DNA from: JADJDM01 sp044352985
GTDB taxonomy: Bacteria; Bacteroidota; Bacteroidia; B-17B0; Aurantibacillaceae
DNA: 64,000 bases
Direction of reading: 5' to 3'
Assembly (NCBI GenBank): GCA_044352985.1
Contig: JBILCU010000014.1
Coordinates: forward strand, 1 to 64,000
Shown: one piece after another, positions 26,351-34,108 of the stretch
How the letters are laid out: every line of letters starts with the position of its first letter
How positions within the stretch are numbered: the first letter of the stretch is position 1
The notes under the pieces: generated by a model
Databases searched by the model: none
Told to the model about the DNA's origin: nothing
The model's input: only the letters and a program-made list of their open reading frames with translations
Translations under genes and position numbers: made by a program

Positions 26351-27361
26351 ATGGAATTATATCTTGACTCAGCAAACCTTAAAGAAATTGAAGAAGGTTT
26401 TAAACTTGGATTTTTAAATGGTTTAACCACTACCCCAACGTTTATGCAACGTGAGGGAATAACCGATATCGATGGAACAATTTTAAAATTAGCTAAAATG
26501 GTTCCTGTGTTACAAATTGAAGCATTAGGCAACTCAGCTGAAGAAATTTTAGCTGAAGCAGAACGTCAGTTAGCATTAGGTCTTGATCCTAAAAGAACAG
26601 TTTTTAAAATTCCTGTTTCATTGGAAGGTGTAAGAGCTTGTAAATTATTACGCGATAAAAATTATCTTGTAAATGTTCATTTAGTGTACACGTTACAACA
26701 AGCTTACATGGCTATGCATGCAGGTGCATCGTATGTTTGCCCATTAGTTGGAAGATTACAAGATCAGGGGCATGATGCATTAAGCTTAGTTGAACAATGT
26801 GTAGATGCTGTTGAATTATATGGATACGACACTAAAATCATGTTTTCATCGGTAAGACACAATGAACACGTTAGAAACGCTTTAAATGTAGGTGTTCATA
26901 CTATAACTGTTCCGTTAAAAGTATTAAAATCATTAACTGAAAATAATTTTACCACAGTAGGTACCGAACAATTTATTACGGATACTCGTTTAATGACCGT
27001 AAAAGTAAAAGAAGCAATTAATGGAATTAATCCATTAGTAAGTTCAGACACCAACATTACTGATGCTGTTATTAAAATGACTGAATTTGGATTTGGATGC
27101 ATAACTGTTGTAAATGCTGATGGTTCATTAAAAGGAGTATTTACTGATGGAGATTTACGTAGAATGATTTCTTCAGGTGGCAGAGATGTACTTTCTAAAA
27201 AATTAGCTGATTTAGAATTTAAAACTCCAATTTCTGTAGATGCAAATGTATTATTAAACGAAGCTGCAGGTATTTTTAAGAAGAGTAACGTAGATACCAT
27301 TTTAGTTACCGAAAACGGCAAACCTAGCGGAATGTTGGACATTCAAGACATGAAAGGTTAA
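26351..27361 (+). CDS. Transaldolase/F6P-aldolase-like protein fused to a CBS-domain pair
   Basis: A 336-residue fusion. Residues 1-222 are a TIM-barrel of the fructose-6-phosphate aldolase/TalC type: LYLDSANLKEI (3-13), FLNGLTTTPTFMQREG (21-36), the Schiff-base lysine K86 in VFKIPVSLEG, and AGASYVCPLVGRLQDQGHD (124-142). Active-site changes against canonical enzymes are visible: TTTP where TTNP is usual, and NVHLVYT where NVTLIFS is usual. Residues about 226-336 are two CBS motifs closely resembling those of KdsD/GutQ arabinose-5-phosphate isomerases (VFTDGDLRR at 263-271, and GKPSGMLDIQDM near the end), which bind nucleotides or sugar ligands. Regulated or altered substrate use is inference. 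It is divergent from fabI and the gene stands alone. Confidence 0.88.
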   Translation: MELYLDSANLKEIEEGFKLGFLNGLTTTPTFMQREGITDIDGTILKLAKMVPVLQIEALGNSAEEILAEAERQLALGLDPKRTVFKIPVSLEGVRACKLLRDKNYLVNVHLVYTLQQAYMAMHAGASYVCPLVGRLQDQGHDALSLVEQCVDAVELYGYDTKIMFSSVRHNEHVRNALNVGVHTITVPLKVLKSLTENNFTTVGTEQFITDTRLMTVKVKEAINGINPLVSSDTNITDAVIKMTEFGFGCITVVNADGSLKGVFTDGDLRRMISSGGRDVLSKKLADLEFKTPISVDANVLLNEAAGIFKKSNVDTILVTENGKPSGMLDIQDMKG

Positions 27362-27453
27362 TTTTTAATTTACCATTAATTATTGAAAAATAAATCATTC
27401 CAATTCAAATAATCACAAAAAACAATTATTTTCGCACAAAATTTTTTAAAAAA

Positions 27454-27702
27454 ATGAAAAAAATCACTTTAATCGTATTAGCAGTTGCCGGAGTAGCTTT
27501 GGCATCTTGCAAAAAAGACAGAACATGTACTTGTACTGATACGTACACTCCTACATCAGGTTCAGCAAGCGTTACAACTAGAGAAGTAACTATTAAAAAA
27601 GTAAGAAAAGGTGATGCGCTTGATGGAGAGTGTAATAATTATTCTTATCAAAATACTGTCCCTGCAGGCTCAAAATTTGAGACTAAATGTGAATTAAAAT
27701 AA
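27454..27702 (+). CDS. Small cysteine-rich lipoprotein, array member 1 (type A)
   Basis: An 82-residue predicted lipoprotein, first of four tandem paralogues. The signal peptide ends in LASC, so Cys18 (or thereabouts) is lipidated. The mature start KKDRTCTCTDTY, the middle block TPTSGSASV, a central ECNNYSY and the C-terminal KCELK are shared with member 3. Apart from the lipidated cysteine it has four further cysteines, enough for two disulfides. It is probably anchored in the outer or inner membrane facing the periplasm or the surface. I do not recognise a named family. A -7-like TATTTTCG is at 27427-27434. Confidence 0.85.
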   Translation: MKKITLIVLAVAGVALASCKKDRTCTCTDTYTPTSGSASVTTREVTIKKVRKGDALDGECNNYSYQNTVPAGSKFETKCELK

Positions 27703-27725
27703 TCCTACTATAAAAAATTATAAAA

Positions 27726-27965
27726 ATGAAAAAAATATTATTGATAGTTGTTTTAGGAGCTTCAATAGCTTCTTGCAGAAAAGACAGAACTTGTACATGT
27801 GTTAATACAAGTGACGCTCCAGGTTATGTATCTTCAACTGATGTAACAACCAATTATGATGCAAAGAAAAGAAATGCAAGAATTGAATGCCAATCTTACT
27901 CAGAAAAAAACACTTCTGCAGGATCTCAGCCTTATACTTATACTAAAACTTGTGAATTAAAATAA
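27726..27965 (+). CDS. Small cysteine-rich lipoprotein, array member 2 (type B)
   Basis: A 79-residue paralogue with signal peptide ending IASC, mature start RKDRTCTCVNTSD, then APGYVSSTDVTTNYDAKK, IECQSYSEKN and TCELK at the end. Type B differs from type A by the DxPGYxSST block and the closing PYTYTKTCELK, shared with member 4. Cysteine positions match the other members. It lies 23 nt after member 1, so the genes form one transcript. Confidence 0.85.
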   Translation: MKKILLIVVLGASIASCRKDRTCTCVNTSDAPGYVSSTDVTTNYDAKKRNARIECQSYSEKNTSAGSQPYTYTKTCELK

Positions 27966-27985
27966 TTTATAAATAACTAATCATC

Positions 27986-28237
27986 ATGAAAAAAATCACA
28001 ATATTTGCTTTTGCAGCTTTAGCATTAACTTTTGCTTCTTGCAAAAAAGACAGAACTTGTACTTGCACCAATACATACACACCAACATCTGGTTCAGCAT
28101 CTGTTAGTACTTATGAAGTTACTGTTAAAAAAGCTACTAAATCACAAGTTAAAAATGGTATTTGCGCAAGTTATGCAGATCAACAAACTGCCCCAATTGC
28201 TGGTGGTAAAGATGAATTCAAATGCGAATTAAAATAA
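27986..28237 (+). CDS. Small cysteine-rich lipoprotein, array member 3 (type A)
   Basis: An 83-residue type A paralogue: signal peptide ending FASC, CKKDRTCTCTNTYTPTSGSASV identical in plan to member 1 (C at the lipobox, then C-T-C), a central ICASYAD, and KCELK at the end. The A copies (members 1 and 3) are more alike to each other than to their neighbours. The gap to member 2 is 20 nt. Confidence 0.85.
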   Translation: MKKITIFAFAALALTFASCKKDRTCTCTNTYTPTSGSASVSTYEVTVKKATKSQVKNGICASYADQQTAPIAGGKDEFKCELK

Positions 28238-28255
28238 TTTAAATATAACATTTAC

Positions 28256-28498
28256 ATGAAAAAAATAACATTATTAGTTGCTGTTCTAAGTTTAGCAATG
28301 GCTTCTTGCAGAAAAGATAGAACTTGTACCTGTACAGATACAAGTGATGAGCCTGGATATAGCTCCTCTACATATGTAAGAACTTATGGATCATCTAAAA
28401 AGAAAGATGTTAAAGATCAGTGCGTATCTTATTCTTACAAAGAAACAACTGCAGGTGCAGATCCATATACTTACACTACAACTTGCGAATTAAAATAA
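28256..28498 (+). CDS. Small cysteine-rich lipoprotein, array member 4 (type B)
   Basis: An 80-residue type B paralogue: signal peptide ending MASC, RKDRTCTCTDTSD, EPGYSSSTYVRTYG, QCVSYSYKET and PYTYTTTCELK. It completes the A-B-A-B order, best explained by duplication of a two-gene unit. A strong terminator follows 18 nt after the stop, closing the four-gene transcript. Confidence 0.85.
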   Translation: MKKITLLVAVLSLAMASCRKDRTCTCTDTSDEPGYSSSTYVRTYGSSKKKDVKDQCVSYSYKETTAGADPYTYTTTCELK

Positions 28499-28516
28499 TT
28501 TAATTCCCAATTTTTT

Positions 28517-28553
28517 AAAACTTCCACTTGTAATCAAGTGGAAGTTTTTTTTT
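28517..28553 (+). terminator. Intrinsic terminator of the lipoprotein array
   Basis: AAAACTTCCACTTG pairs perfectly with CAAGTGGAAGTTTT (14 bp) around TAAT and runs into a T-tract. Confidence 0.95.
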
Positions 28554-28575
28554 GTTATAACTTTGGTGTTTTAAA

Positions 28576-29514
28576 ATGAAAATTAATAAATCAATACTGT
28601 TTTTTTATCCGCTTATTTTAATAATCGGTTTATTATTTATTTATAGTGGCTACACAAAACTTTATCCTATTGAACCTTTCGAATTTACATTTGTTGATTT
28701 AGGAATTGCCAGTTGGAGAACTGCACCATTTATTGCACGATTTTTAATTGGACTAGAATTTTTTATTGGTTTATTGCTAATTTTTGGCATATCTATTAAA
28801 AGATTTACCATTTTTTTAACCTCAATAACCTTAATTTTGTTTTCAGTTTATTTAATTATCATCATGATAATTAATGGCAATAATGGTAATTGCGGTTGTT
28901 TTGGAACAGCTATTTCTATGACGCCACTTCAAGCATTAATAAAAAACATAGTAATGCTTTTGGCTTGTTTTTTCATCTATAAAGGTTTTGATGGTTTTAA
29001 TTACAAAAAGTTTAATAAATGGATAATTGGTTTATTGGCAATTTCCTCATTTACAATGCCACATGTTTTAAATTATATAGATTTTGAATATTCATCTTCT
29101 TACCTAACTAAAAAAGAAGATCATTTTAAACTTGAACTAGACAGTTTATATAAAAACGCGAAAATTAATACGCCTCCGAAATCATTAAGTAAAGGCAAGC
29201 ATATTATTGCATTTATGAGTATGACGTGTAGTCATTGCAGAATTGCTGCAAAAAAAATGAGATTAATGAAAGAAAAAAATAAAAATTTACCTATTTATTT
29301 TGTTCTAAATGGCGATACTTCTAAAATAAAACCATTTTTTGACGATACGAAAGCGCAAAACATAAATTACAGTTTATTAAACGGAAAATCATTTGTTTAC
29401 CTGGCCGGCCTGAAAATGCCCACAATTTACCTGGTAAATAATGAAATTGTTGAAAATTGGATTACCTATTTAGATTTGGATCAATCTGAGGTAGAAAAAT
29501 GGTTAACTAAATAA
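28576..29514 (+). CDS. MauE/DoxX-type membrane protein with C-terminal thioredoxin-like domain
   Basis: A 312-residue inner-membrane protein. Residues about 5-165 form four to five transmembrane helices of the MauE/DoxX redox-associated family, with SGYTKLYP near the first helix and the diagnostic NCGCFG motif at 105-110. Residues about 195-312 form a thioredoxin-fold domain with CSHC (218-221), the redox-active CxxC, and cis-proline MPT near residue 290. Such fusions are thought to move thiol oxidant or reductant across the membrane in Bacteroidota. It lies immediately downstream of the four cysteine-rich lipoproteins, beyond a terminator, and a functional link is inference. It is convergent with ubiA. 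Confidence 0.87.
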   Translation: MKINKSILFFYPLILIIGLLFIYSGYTKLYPIEPFEFTFVDLGIASWRTAPFIARFLIGLEFFIGLLLIFGISIKRFTIFLTSITLILFSVYLIIIMIINGNNGNCGCFGTAISMTPLQALIKNIVMLLACFFIYKGFDGFNYKKFNKWIIGLLAISSFTMPHVLNYIDFEYSSSYLTKKEDHFKLELDSLYKNAKINTPPKSLSKGKHIIAFMSMTCSHCRIAAKKMRLMKEKNKNLPIYFVLNGDTSKIKPFFDDTKAQNINYSLLNGKSFVYLAGLKMPTIYLVNNEIVENWITYLDLDQSEVEKWLTK

Positions 29515-29526
29515 CTTCAAATAAAA

Positions 29527-30390
29527 TTATTTATTGAAATAAAAGTCCAGAATAACAAACAAAGAAAATATGATGCTTCCAATTCCATTAGTGGTAGCAA
29601 AAGCTAAATTCACTTTACTTAAATCAGTTGCCTTTACAAGCATATGCTGATAAAATAATAAGGCGCAAAACATAACTGCTCCAGTCCAATATAAAAAACC
29701 AAATTCGGCTTTTATTCCAATATATAAAACAACAGTTGCGCAAATAATATGTAATAACCTACTAACCATAAGCGCTCTTTTTACCCCTAAATAACCAGGT
29801 ATTGATTTTAATTTATTTGTCACATCAAATTCTTCATCCTGTAACGCATAAATAATATCAAAACCACTTACCCAGAAAAAAACCAGAATCCCAAACAATA
29901 CAGGAATAGTGCTAAAAACACCTGTAACGGCCAAATAAGAGCCAATTGGAGCTAAAGAAAGACCAACACCTAAAACAAGGTGACATAGCGGTGTAAAACG
30001 CTTTGTAAAGCTGTAACCTAAAATCACTAACAAAGCTACAAAAGATAAGTAAAAACAAATTGGATTAATGAACCAAGTTGTGACAATAAATAATAAAGAA
30101 CTAATAATTACAAACCAAAATGCAGACTGAGCAGATATTACCCCTACAGGTATTTCCCTATTTTTAGTTCTTGGATTTAAGGCGTCAAATTTTCTGTCAA
30201 TGTAACGATTAAATGCCATTGCAGCGCTTCTAGCGAAGACCATGCAGAGTAAAACATATACAAATTTTAGCCATTCAAATTGGTATCCTGACTTAATAGC
30301 AAATTCAAATCCTACAATTGCAAATGGTAATGCAAATACAGTATGACTAAATTTAATTAATGAAAAATAATGTTTTAATGTAGAAATCAT
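29527..30390 (-). CDS. UbiA-like polyprenyltransferase
   Basis: A 287-residue membrane prenyltransferase with about eight transmembrane helices. The first aspartate motif NRYIDRKFDALNPRTKNREIP (about 63-83) and the second DEEFDVTNKLKSIP (about 185-198) carry the Mg-diphosphate-binding aspartates. In Bacteroidota this type transfers a prenyl chain to an aromatic acceptor, probably in menaquinone-related metabolism, and 4-hydroxybenzoate is only the generic name. Its start codon ATG overlaps the stop region of the small membrane-protein gene (shared base 30390). Confidence 0.88.
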   Translation of the reverse strand: MISTLKHYFSLIKFSHTVFALPFAIVGFEFAIKSGYQFEWLKFVYVLLCMVFARSAAMAFNRYIDRKFDALNPRTKNREIPVGVISAQSAFWFVIISSLLFIVTTWFINPICFYLSFVALLVILGYSFTKRFTPLCHLVLGVGLSLAPIGSYLAVTGVFSTIPVLFGILVFFWVSGFDIIYALQDEEFDVTNKLKSIPGYLGVKRALMVSRLLHIICATVVLYIGIKAEFGFLYWTGAVMFCALLFYQHMLVKATDLSKVNLAFATTNGIGSIIFSLFVILDFYFNK

Positions 30391-30641
30391 TAATCTTTAA
30401 AAATCAAAATAACAATCATAATGTATAATACCGGTATCGAGGAAAGAAATAACCCAATAAATGACTTTGAAAACAATCGTCTTTGCATTTGATATTTAGT
30501 TTCGTAGAATATAGCGAATATAGATGCCATAAAACCTAGCAAAGAAAGAAACAAACCAATTAAAAGAAAATCATGAAAGAAAATAGTCCCTGTTGCCAAA
30601 GCACCTATAATTAAAGATATATTAGATATAATTTTATACAT
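30390..30641 (-). CDS. Small two- to three-helix membrane protein
   Basis: An 83-residue hydrophobic protein with helices at about 7-23, 27-45 and 63-81 and the loop YETKYQMQRRLFSK between them. No family is recognised. I start it at ATG 30641: the longer frame to 30830 runs through the rplQ terminator and antisense of rplQ, and encodes a charged non-family sequence. The gene lies between the rplQ terminator and ubiA, and abuts the ubiA start, so it is probably co-transcribed with ubiA. Confidence 0.65.
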   Translation of the reverse strand: MYKIISNISLIIGALATGTIFFHDFLLIGLFLSLLGFMASIFAIFYETKYQMQRRLFSKSFIGLFLSSIPVLYIMIVILIFKD

Positions 30642-30660
30642 TGATAAATCAATATTAATA

Positions 30661-30685
30661 AAAAAGGGAGTTAAAAACTCCCTTT
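30661..30685 (-). terminator. Intrinsic terminator of the ribosomal superoperon
   Basis: AAAGGGAGTT/AACTCCCTTT (10 bp, AAA loop) lies 9 nt after the rplQ stop on the minus strand and is followed by a T-rich tail on that strand. Confidence 0.9.
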
Positions 30686-30693
30686 CTATTTCT

Positions 30694-31176
30694 TTATTCA
30701 GCTGACTCAGTTTTAGATCCTGATTCATCCGCTTTAGGAGAAGCTTTTTTTGCTTTTCCTCTTCTTGTTGTTTTTGATTTTTTCTCAGTTGAAGTTGATT
30801 TATTACTTGTATATAAATCATTAAAATCAACTAGTTCGATTAATGCCATATCAGCAGCATCACCTAAACGATTACCAGTTTTGATAATTCTTGTATAACC
30901 ACCATTTCTTTCTGCAATCTTAGAGGCAACATCTTTAAAAAGTGTAGAAACAGCTTCTTTACTTTTTAAGTATGAGAAAACAATACGTCTGCTGTGAGTT
31001 GTGTCATCTTTTGATTTTGTAATGATTGGCTCAACATAAACACGTAATGCTTTTGCTTTAGCTGTAGTTGTAAAGATACGCTTGTTTTGAATCAATGAGC
31101 AAGCCATATTAGCTAACATTGATGTTCTGTGAGCTGACTTTCTTCCTAAATTATTAATTTTATCTCCGTGTCTCAT
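30694..31176 (-). CDS. rplQ: 50S ribosomal protein L17
   Basis: A 160-residue L17. The core (1-118) starts MRHGDKINNLGRKSAHR and contains KEAVSTLFKDVASKIAERNGGYTRIIKTGNRLGDAA. A low-complexity lysine/serine-rich tail of about 40 residues extends past the usual E. coli end, as is common in Bacteroidota. It is the last gene of the superoperon after rpoA, as usual. Confidence 0.97.
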   Translation of the reverse strand: MRHGDKINNLGRKSAHRTSMLANMACSLIQNKRIFTTTAKAKALRVYVEPIITKSKDDTTHSRRIVFSYLKSKEAVSTLFKDVASKIAERNGGYTRIIKTGNRLGDAADMALIELVDFNDLYTSNKSTSTEKKSKTTRRGKAKKASPKADESGSKTESAE

Positions 31177-31262
31177 TTTCTGAATTTTTTACATTGACGA
31201 AACCTCATTTTTGAATTACGATTCCGTCAATAAAAAACCGTAAAACAAACATTATTCAATTA

Positions 31263-32255
31263 TTATTCTTTATCTAATTTATATTTGGAAACATTCATGC
31301 CAAATTGTAAACCTTTAGTATTAACTAAATCTTCTAACTCAGTTAAAGATTTTTTTCCAAAGTTGCGGAATTTTAATAAATCATTTTTATTAAATGCAAC
31401 TAATTCGCCTAATGTTTCAACATCAGCAGCTTTTAAACAATTTAAAGCTCTTACTGAAAGATCCATATCAACTAATTTAGTTTTCAATAACTGACGCATA
31501 TGTAAAGAAGCTTCATCAAATTCACTTTCAGTATTTTTTTCTTCAGCATCAAGAGTTATTCTCTCATCAGAGAATAACATAAAATGTTGAATTAAAATTT
31601 TTGCAGCTTCTTTTAAAGCATCTTTTGGATGAATTGAACCATCAGTTACGATATCAATTAAAAGTTTTTCGTAGTCAGTTTTTTGTTCAACACGATAATT
31701 TTCAACTGAATACTTTACATTTCTGATTGGAGTAAAAATTGAATCTACTGGAATTACACCATGAGCAGCATTTGCAGGTTTATTTTCATCAGCAGGAACA
31801 TAACCTCTTCCTTTTTCAATTGTTACTTCAATTTTCAATTTAACATTTGGTTCGCAATGTGCAATAACTAAATCAGGATTTAATACTTGAAACCCATTTA
31901 AAAATTTACCGATATCACCAGCAGTAATAGTTTCTTTTCCGCTAATTGAGCAAATTGCTTTTTCAAAGTCATGGTTTTCAATTTGCTTTTTGAAACGAAT
32001 TTGTTTAATGTTTAAAACAATTTCAGTAACATCTTCAGTTACACCTTTTATAGTAGAAAACTCATGGTCAACTCCTTCAATTTTAAGAGTGGTTACAGCA
32101 AAACCTTCTAAAGAAGAAAGCAAAATTCTTCTCAAGGCATTACCAACTGTAATTCCGTAACCTTGCTCTAAAGGACGGAATTCAAACTGACCTTCAGTTT
32201 CGTTTGAATTTAGTAAAATAACTTTATCCGGACGTTGAAAAGCTAAAATAGCCAT
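31263..32255 (-). CDS. rpoA: RNA polymerase alpha subunit
   Basis: A 330-residue alpha subunit. The N-terminal assembly domain includes EQGYGITVGNALRRILLSSLEG (about 27-48), which dimerises and holds beta/beta-prime. The C-terminal domain (about 255-325) has LSVRALNCLKAADVETLGELV and KNLLKFRNFGKKSLTEL-type helix-hairpin-helix segments that touch UP elements and activators. The length is normal. It sits between rpsD and rplQ, the conserved order. Confidence 0.98.
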   Translation of the reverse strand: MAILAFQRPDKVILLNSNETEGQFEFRPLEQGYGITVGNALRRILLSSLEGFAVTTLKIEGVDHEFSTIKGVTEDVTEIVLNIKQIRFKKQIENHDFEKAICSISGKETITAGDIGKFLNGFQVLNPDLVIAHCEPNVKLKIEVTIEKGRGYVPADENKPANAAHGVIPVDSIFTPIRNVKYSVENYRVEQKTDYEKLLIDIVTDGSIHPKDALKEAAKILIQHFMLFSDERITLDAEEKNTESEFDEASLHMRQLLKTKLVDMDLSVRALNCLKAADVETLGELVAFNKNDLLKFRNFGKKSLTELEDLVNTKGLQFGMNVSKYKLDKE

Positions 32256-32283
32256 GTTTATATCTTTATTATTAAATTAATTA

Positions 32284-32889
32284 TTATTTAGAATACAACT
32301 CTACGATTAACTGTTCCTTAATGTTTTCAGGAATTTGTGATCTTTCAGGACGTTGAAGAAATACTCCACTTAAATTTTTAGCATCAAATTCAATCCAAGA
32401 AAATTTAGAACTTGATCCAGCAACAGAATTAACAATAGCTTCAAGAGATTTAGATTTCTCTCTTACTTGAATATTGTCTCCTGGTTTAAGAATAACAGAA
32501 GATATATTTACTACTTCACCATTAAGTAAAATATGTTTATGACCAACTAATTGACGAGCAGCACTTCTAGATGGAGCAATCCCCATTCTGTAAACTACAT
32601 TATCCAAGCGAGACTCAATTAATTGTAATAATACCTCACCAGTAATCCCTTTAGCACGAGAAGCCATATCAAACGTTTTCGCAAACTGTCTTTCTAATAC
32701 ACCATAAGTATATTTTGCTTTTTGTTTTTCTTGTAACTGAATAGCATACTCAGATTGTTTTGCTCTCTTTTTAGCAACACCGTGTTGTCCCGGAGGATAA
32801 TTTTTCTTTTCTAATGCTTTATCTGGGCCAAAGATTGGCTCTTTAAACTTACGTGCAATTTTTGATTTCGGACCTCTATATCTTGCCAT
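32284..32889 (-). CDS. rpsD: 30S ribosomal protein S4
   Basis: A 201-residue 16S rRNA-binding assembly protein. MARYRGPKSKIARKF begins a zinc-free N-terminus (no CxxC), and the S4 RNA-binding domain is seen in ESRLDNVVYRMGIAPSRSAARQLVGHKHI. S4 is often the autoregulator of this part of the operon, but I see no leader evidence here. Confidence 0.97.
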   Translation of the reverse strand: MARYRGPKSKIARKFKEPIFGPDKALEKKNYPPGQHGVAKKRAKQSEYAIQLQEKQKAKYTYGVLERQFAKTFDMASRAKGITGEVLLQLIESRLDNVVYRMGIAPSRSAARQLVGHKHILLNGEVVNISSVILKPGDNIQVREKSKSLEAIVNSVAGSSSKFSWIEFDAKNLSGVFLQRPERSQIPENIKEQLIVELYSK

Positions 32890-32908
32890 TACAAATTATT
32901 TTTAAATA

Positions 32909-33322
32909 TTAAACTCTTCTTCTTTTAGGAGCACGACAACCGTTATGAGGAATTGGCGTAATATCAACTATTTCAGTTACCTCAATACCTAACGTCCCTA
33001 AGGTTCTAATTGCAGATTCTCTTCCTGCACCAGGACCTTTAACATATACTTTTACTTTTCTTAAACCTGCGTCAAAAGCTGTTTTACCACTATCGTTAGC
33101 AGCTAACTGAGCTGCATATGGAGTATTCTTTTTTGAACCTCTGAAACCCATTTTACCTGCACTAGACCAAGAAATTACCTGACCTTGGATGTTAGTCATA
33201 GAAATGATAATGTTGTTAAAAGTAGCGTTTATATGCGCTTCCCCTACTGAATCTACTTTTACAACTCTTTTCTTAGCAGCTGCTTTTGCTGCATTTGAGG
33301 CTGATTGTTGCTGTTTTGCCAT
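32909..33322 (-). CDS. rpsK: 30S ribosomal protein S11
   Basis: A 137-residue platform protein next to the mRNA exit. Core motifs AHINATFNNIIISMTNIQGQ, GAGRESAIRTL and the closing TPIPHNGCRAPKRRRV are typical. The N-terminus is alanine/lysine-rich (about 20 residues). Confidence 0.97.
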   Translation of the reverse strand: MAKQQQSASNAAKAAAKKRVVKVDSVGEAHINATFNNIIISMTNIQGQVISWSSAGKMGFRGSKKNTPYAAQLAANDSGKTAFDAGLRKVKVYVKGPGAGRESAIRTLGTLGIEVTEIVDITPIPHNGCRAPKRRRV

Positions 33323-33337
33323 TTTTAGTACTTATGA

Positions 33338-33715
33338 TTATTTAGTCACTTTTTTCTTACCTGCAATTGTCTTACGTTTACCTTTTCTGGTACGAGAATT
33401 TGTTTTTGTACGCTGACCACGAACCGGTAAACCATTACGATGACGAATTCCTCTGAAAGTTCCAATATCAACTAAACGTTTTATATTTAACTGAACTTCT
33501 GAACGAAGTGAACCTTCAACTTTAATTTCATCATTAATGATTTTACGAATAGCGTTTGACTCTTCATCAGACCACTCACTAACTTTTTTATCCCATTTAA
33601 TACCAGCTTTGGTTAAAATGCGTTGAGCAGAGCTACGTCCAATTCCATAGACGTAAGTTAAACCTATTTCTCCTCTTTTGTTTTTTGGTAAATCAATACC
33701 TGCTATCCTTGCCAT
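33338..33715 (-). CDS. rpsM: 30S ribosomal protein S13
   Basis: A 125-residue head protein contacting P-site tRNA and subunit bridges. MARIAGIDLPKNKRGEIGLTYVYGIG and RGIRHRNGLPVRGQRTKTNSRT are the family signatures, and the lysine-rich C-terminus is complete. Confidence 0.97.
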   Translation of the reverse strand: MARIAGIDLPKNKRGEIGLTYVYGIGRSSAQRILTKAGIKWDKKVSEWSDEESNAIRKIINDEIKVEGSLRSEVQLNIKRLVDIGTFRGIRHRNGLPVRGQRTKTNSRTRKGKRKTIAGKKKVTK

Positions 33716-33759
33716 TATTTTATCTTAATTTTTTAAAAAGGTTTGCAAAAGTACAAAAA

Positions 33760-33876
33760 TTATCTTTGTCTTTGTTTAAATTTAGGATTCTTTTTATTAA
33801 TAATATAAAGTTTTCCTTTGCGACGAACGATTATACAATCTACGCTTCTTTTTTTTAGTGATGCACGTACTTTCAT
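33760..33876 (-). CDS. rpmJ: 50S ribosomal protein L36 (zinc-free form)
   Basis: A 38-residue L36 read between infA and rpsM, starting MKVRASLKKRS and ending KQRQR. Of the four zinc ligands of the C+ form, only Cys14 remains, with serine at position 11 and asparagine in place of the third cysteine. This is the C- form usual in Bacteroidota. Confidence 0.93.
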   Translation of the reverse strand: MKVRASLKKRSVDCIIVRRKGKLYIINKKNPKFKQRQR

Positions 33877-33885
33877 TTTTCTTAT

Positions 33886-34104
33886 TTATTTATACCTGTA
33901 TGATATTCTTCCTTTTGTTAAATCGTAGGGCGACATTTCTAATCTAACTTTGTCTCCTACTAAAATTTTAATATAATTCATTCTCATTTTACCGGAAATA
34001 TGAGCAATTACTATATGACCATTTTCCAATTCTACTCTGAACATAGCATTACTTAATGCTTCAATAATAGTACCGTCTTGTTCTATTGATGACTGTTTTG
34101 CCAT
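33886..34104 (-). CDS. infA: Translation initiation factor IF-1
   Basis: A 72-residue OB-fold protein that binds the 30S A site during initiation. FRVELENGHIVIAHISGKMRMNYIKILVGDKVRLEMSPYDL is the conserved S1-like fold. It is placed between secY and rpmJ, with no map gene in between. Confidence 0.97.
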   Translation of the reverse strand: MAKQSSIEQDGTIIEALSNAMFRVELENGHIVIAHISGKMRMNYIKILVGDKVRLEMSPYDLTKGRISYRYK

Positions 34105-34108
34105 TTAA

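Noticed and set aside
30642..30830. N-terminal extension of the small membrane protein
   Set aside because: It runs through the rplQ terminator and opposite-frame rplQ sequence. ATG 30641 gives a normal membrane protein.
33760..33876. L36 with missing zinc ligands taken as damage
   Set aside because: The zinc-free form is usual in Bacteroidota, and the frame is intact.
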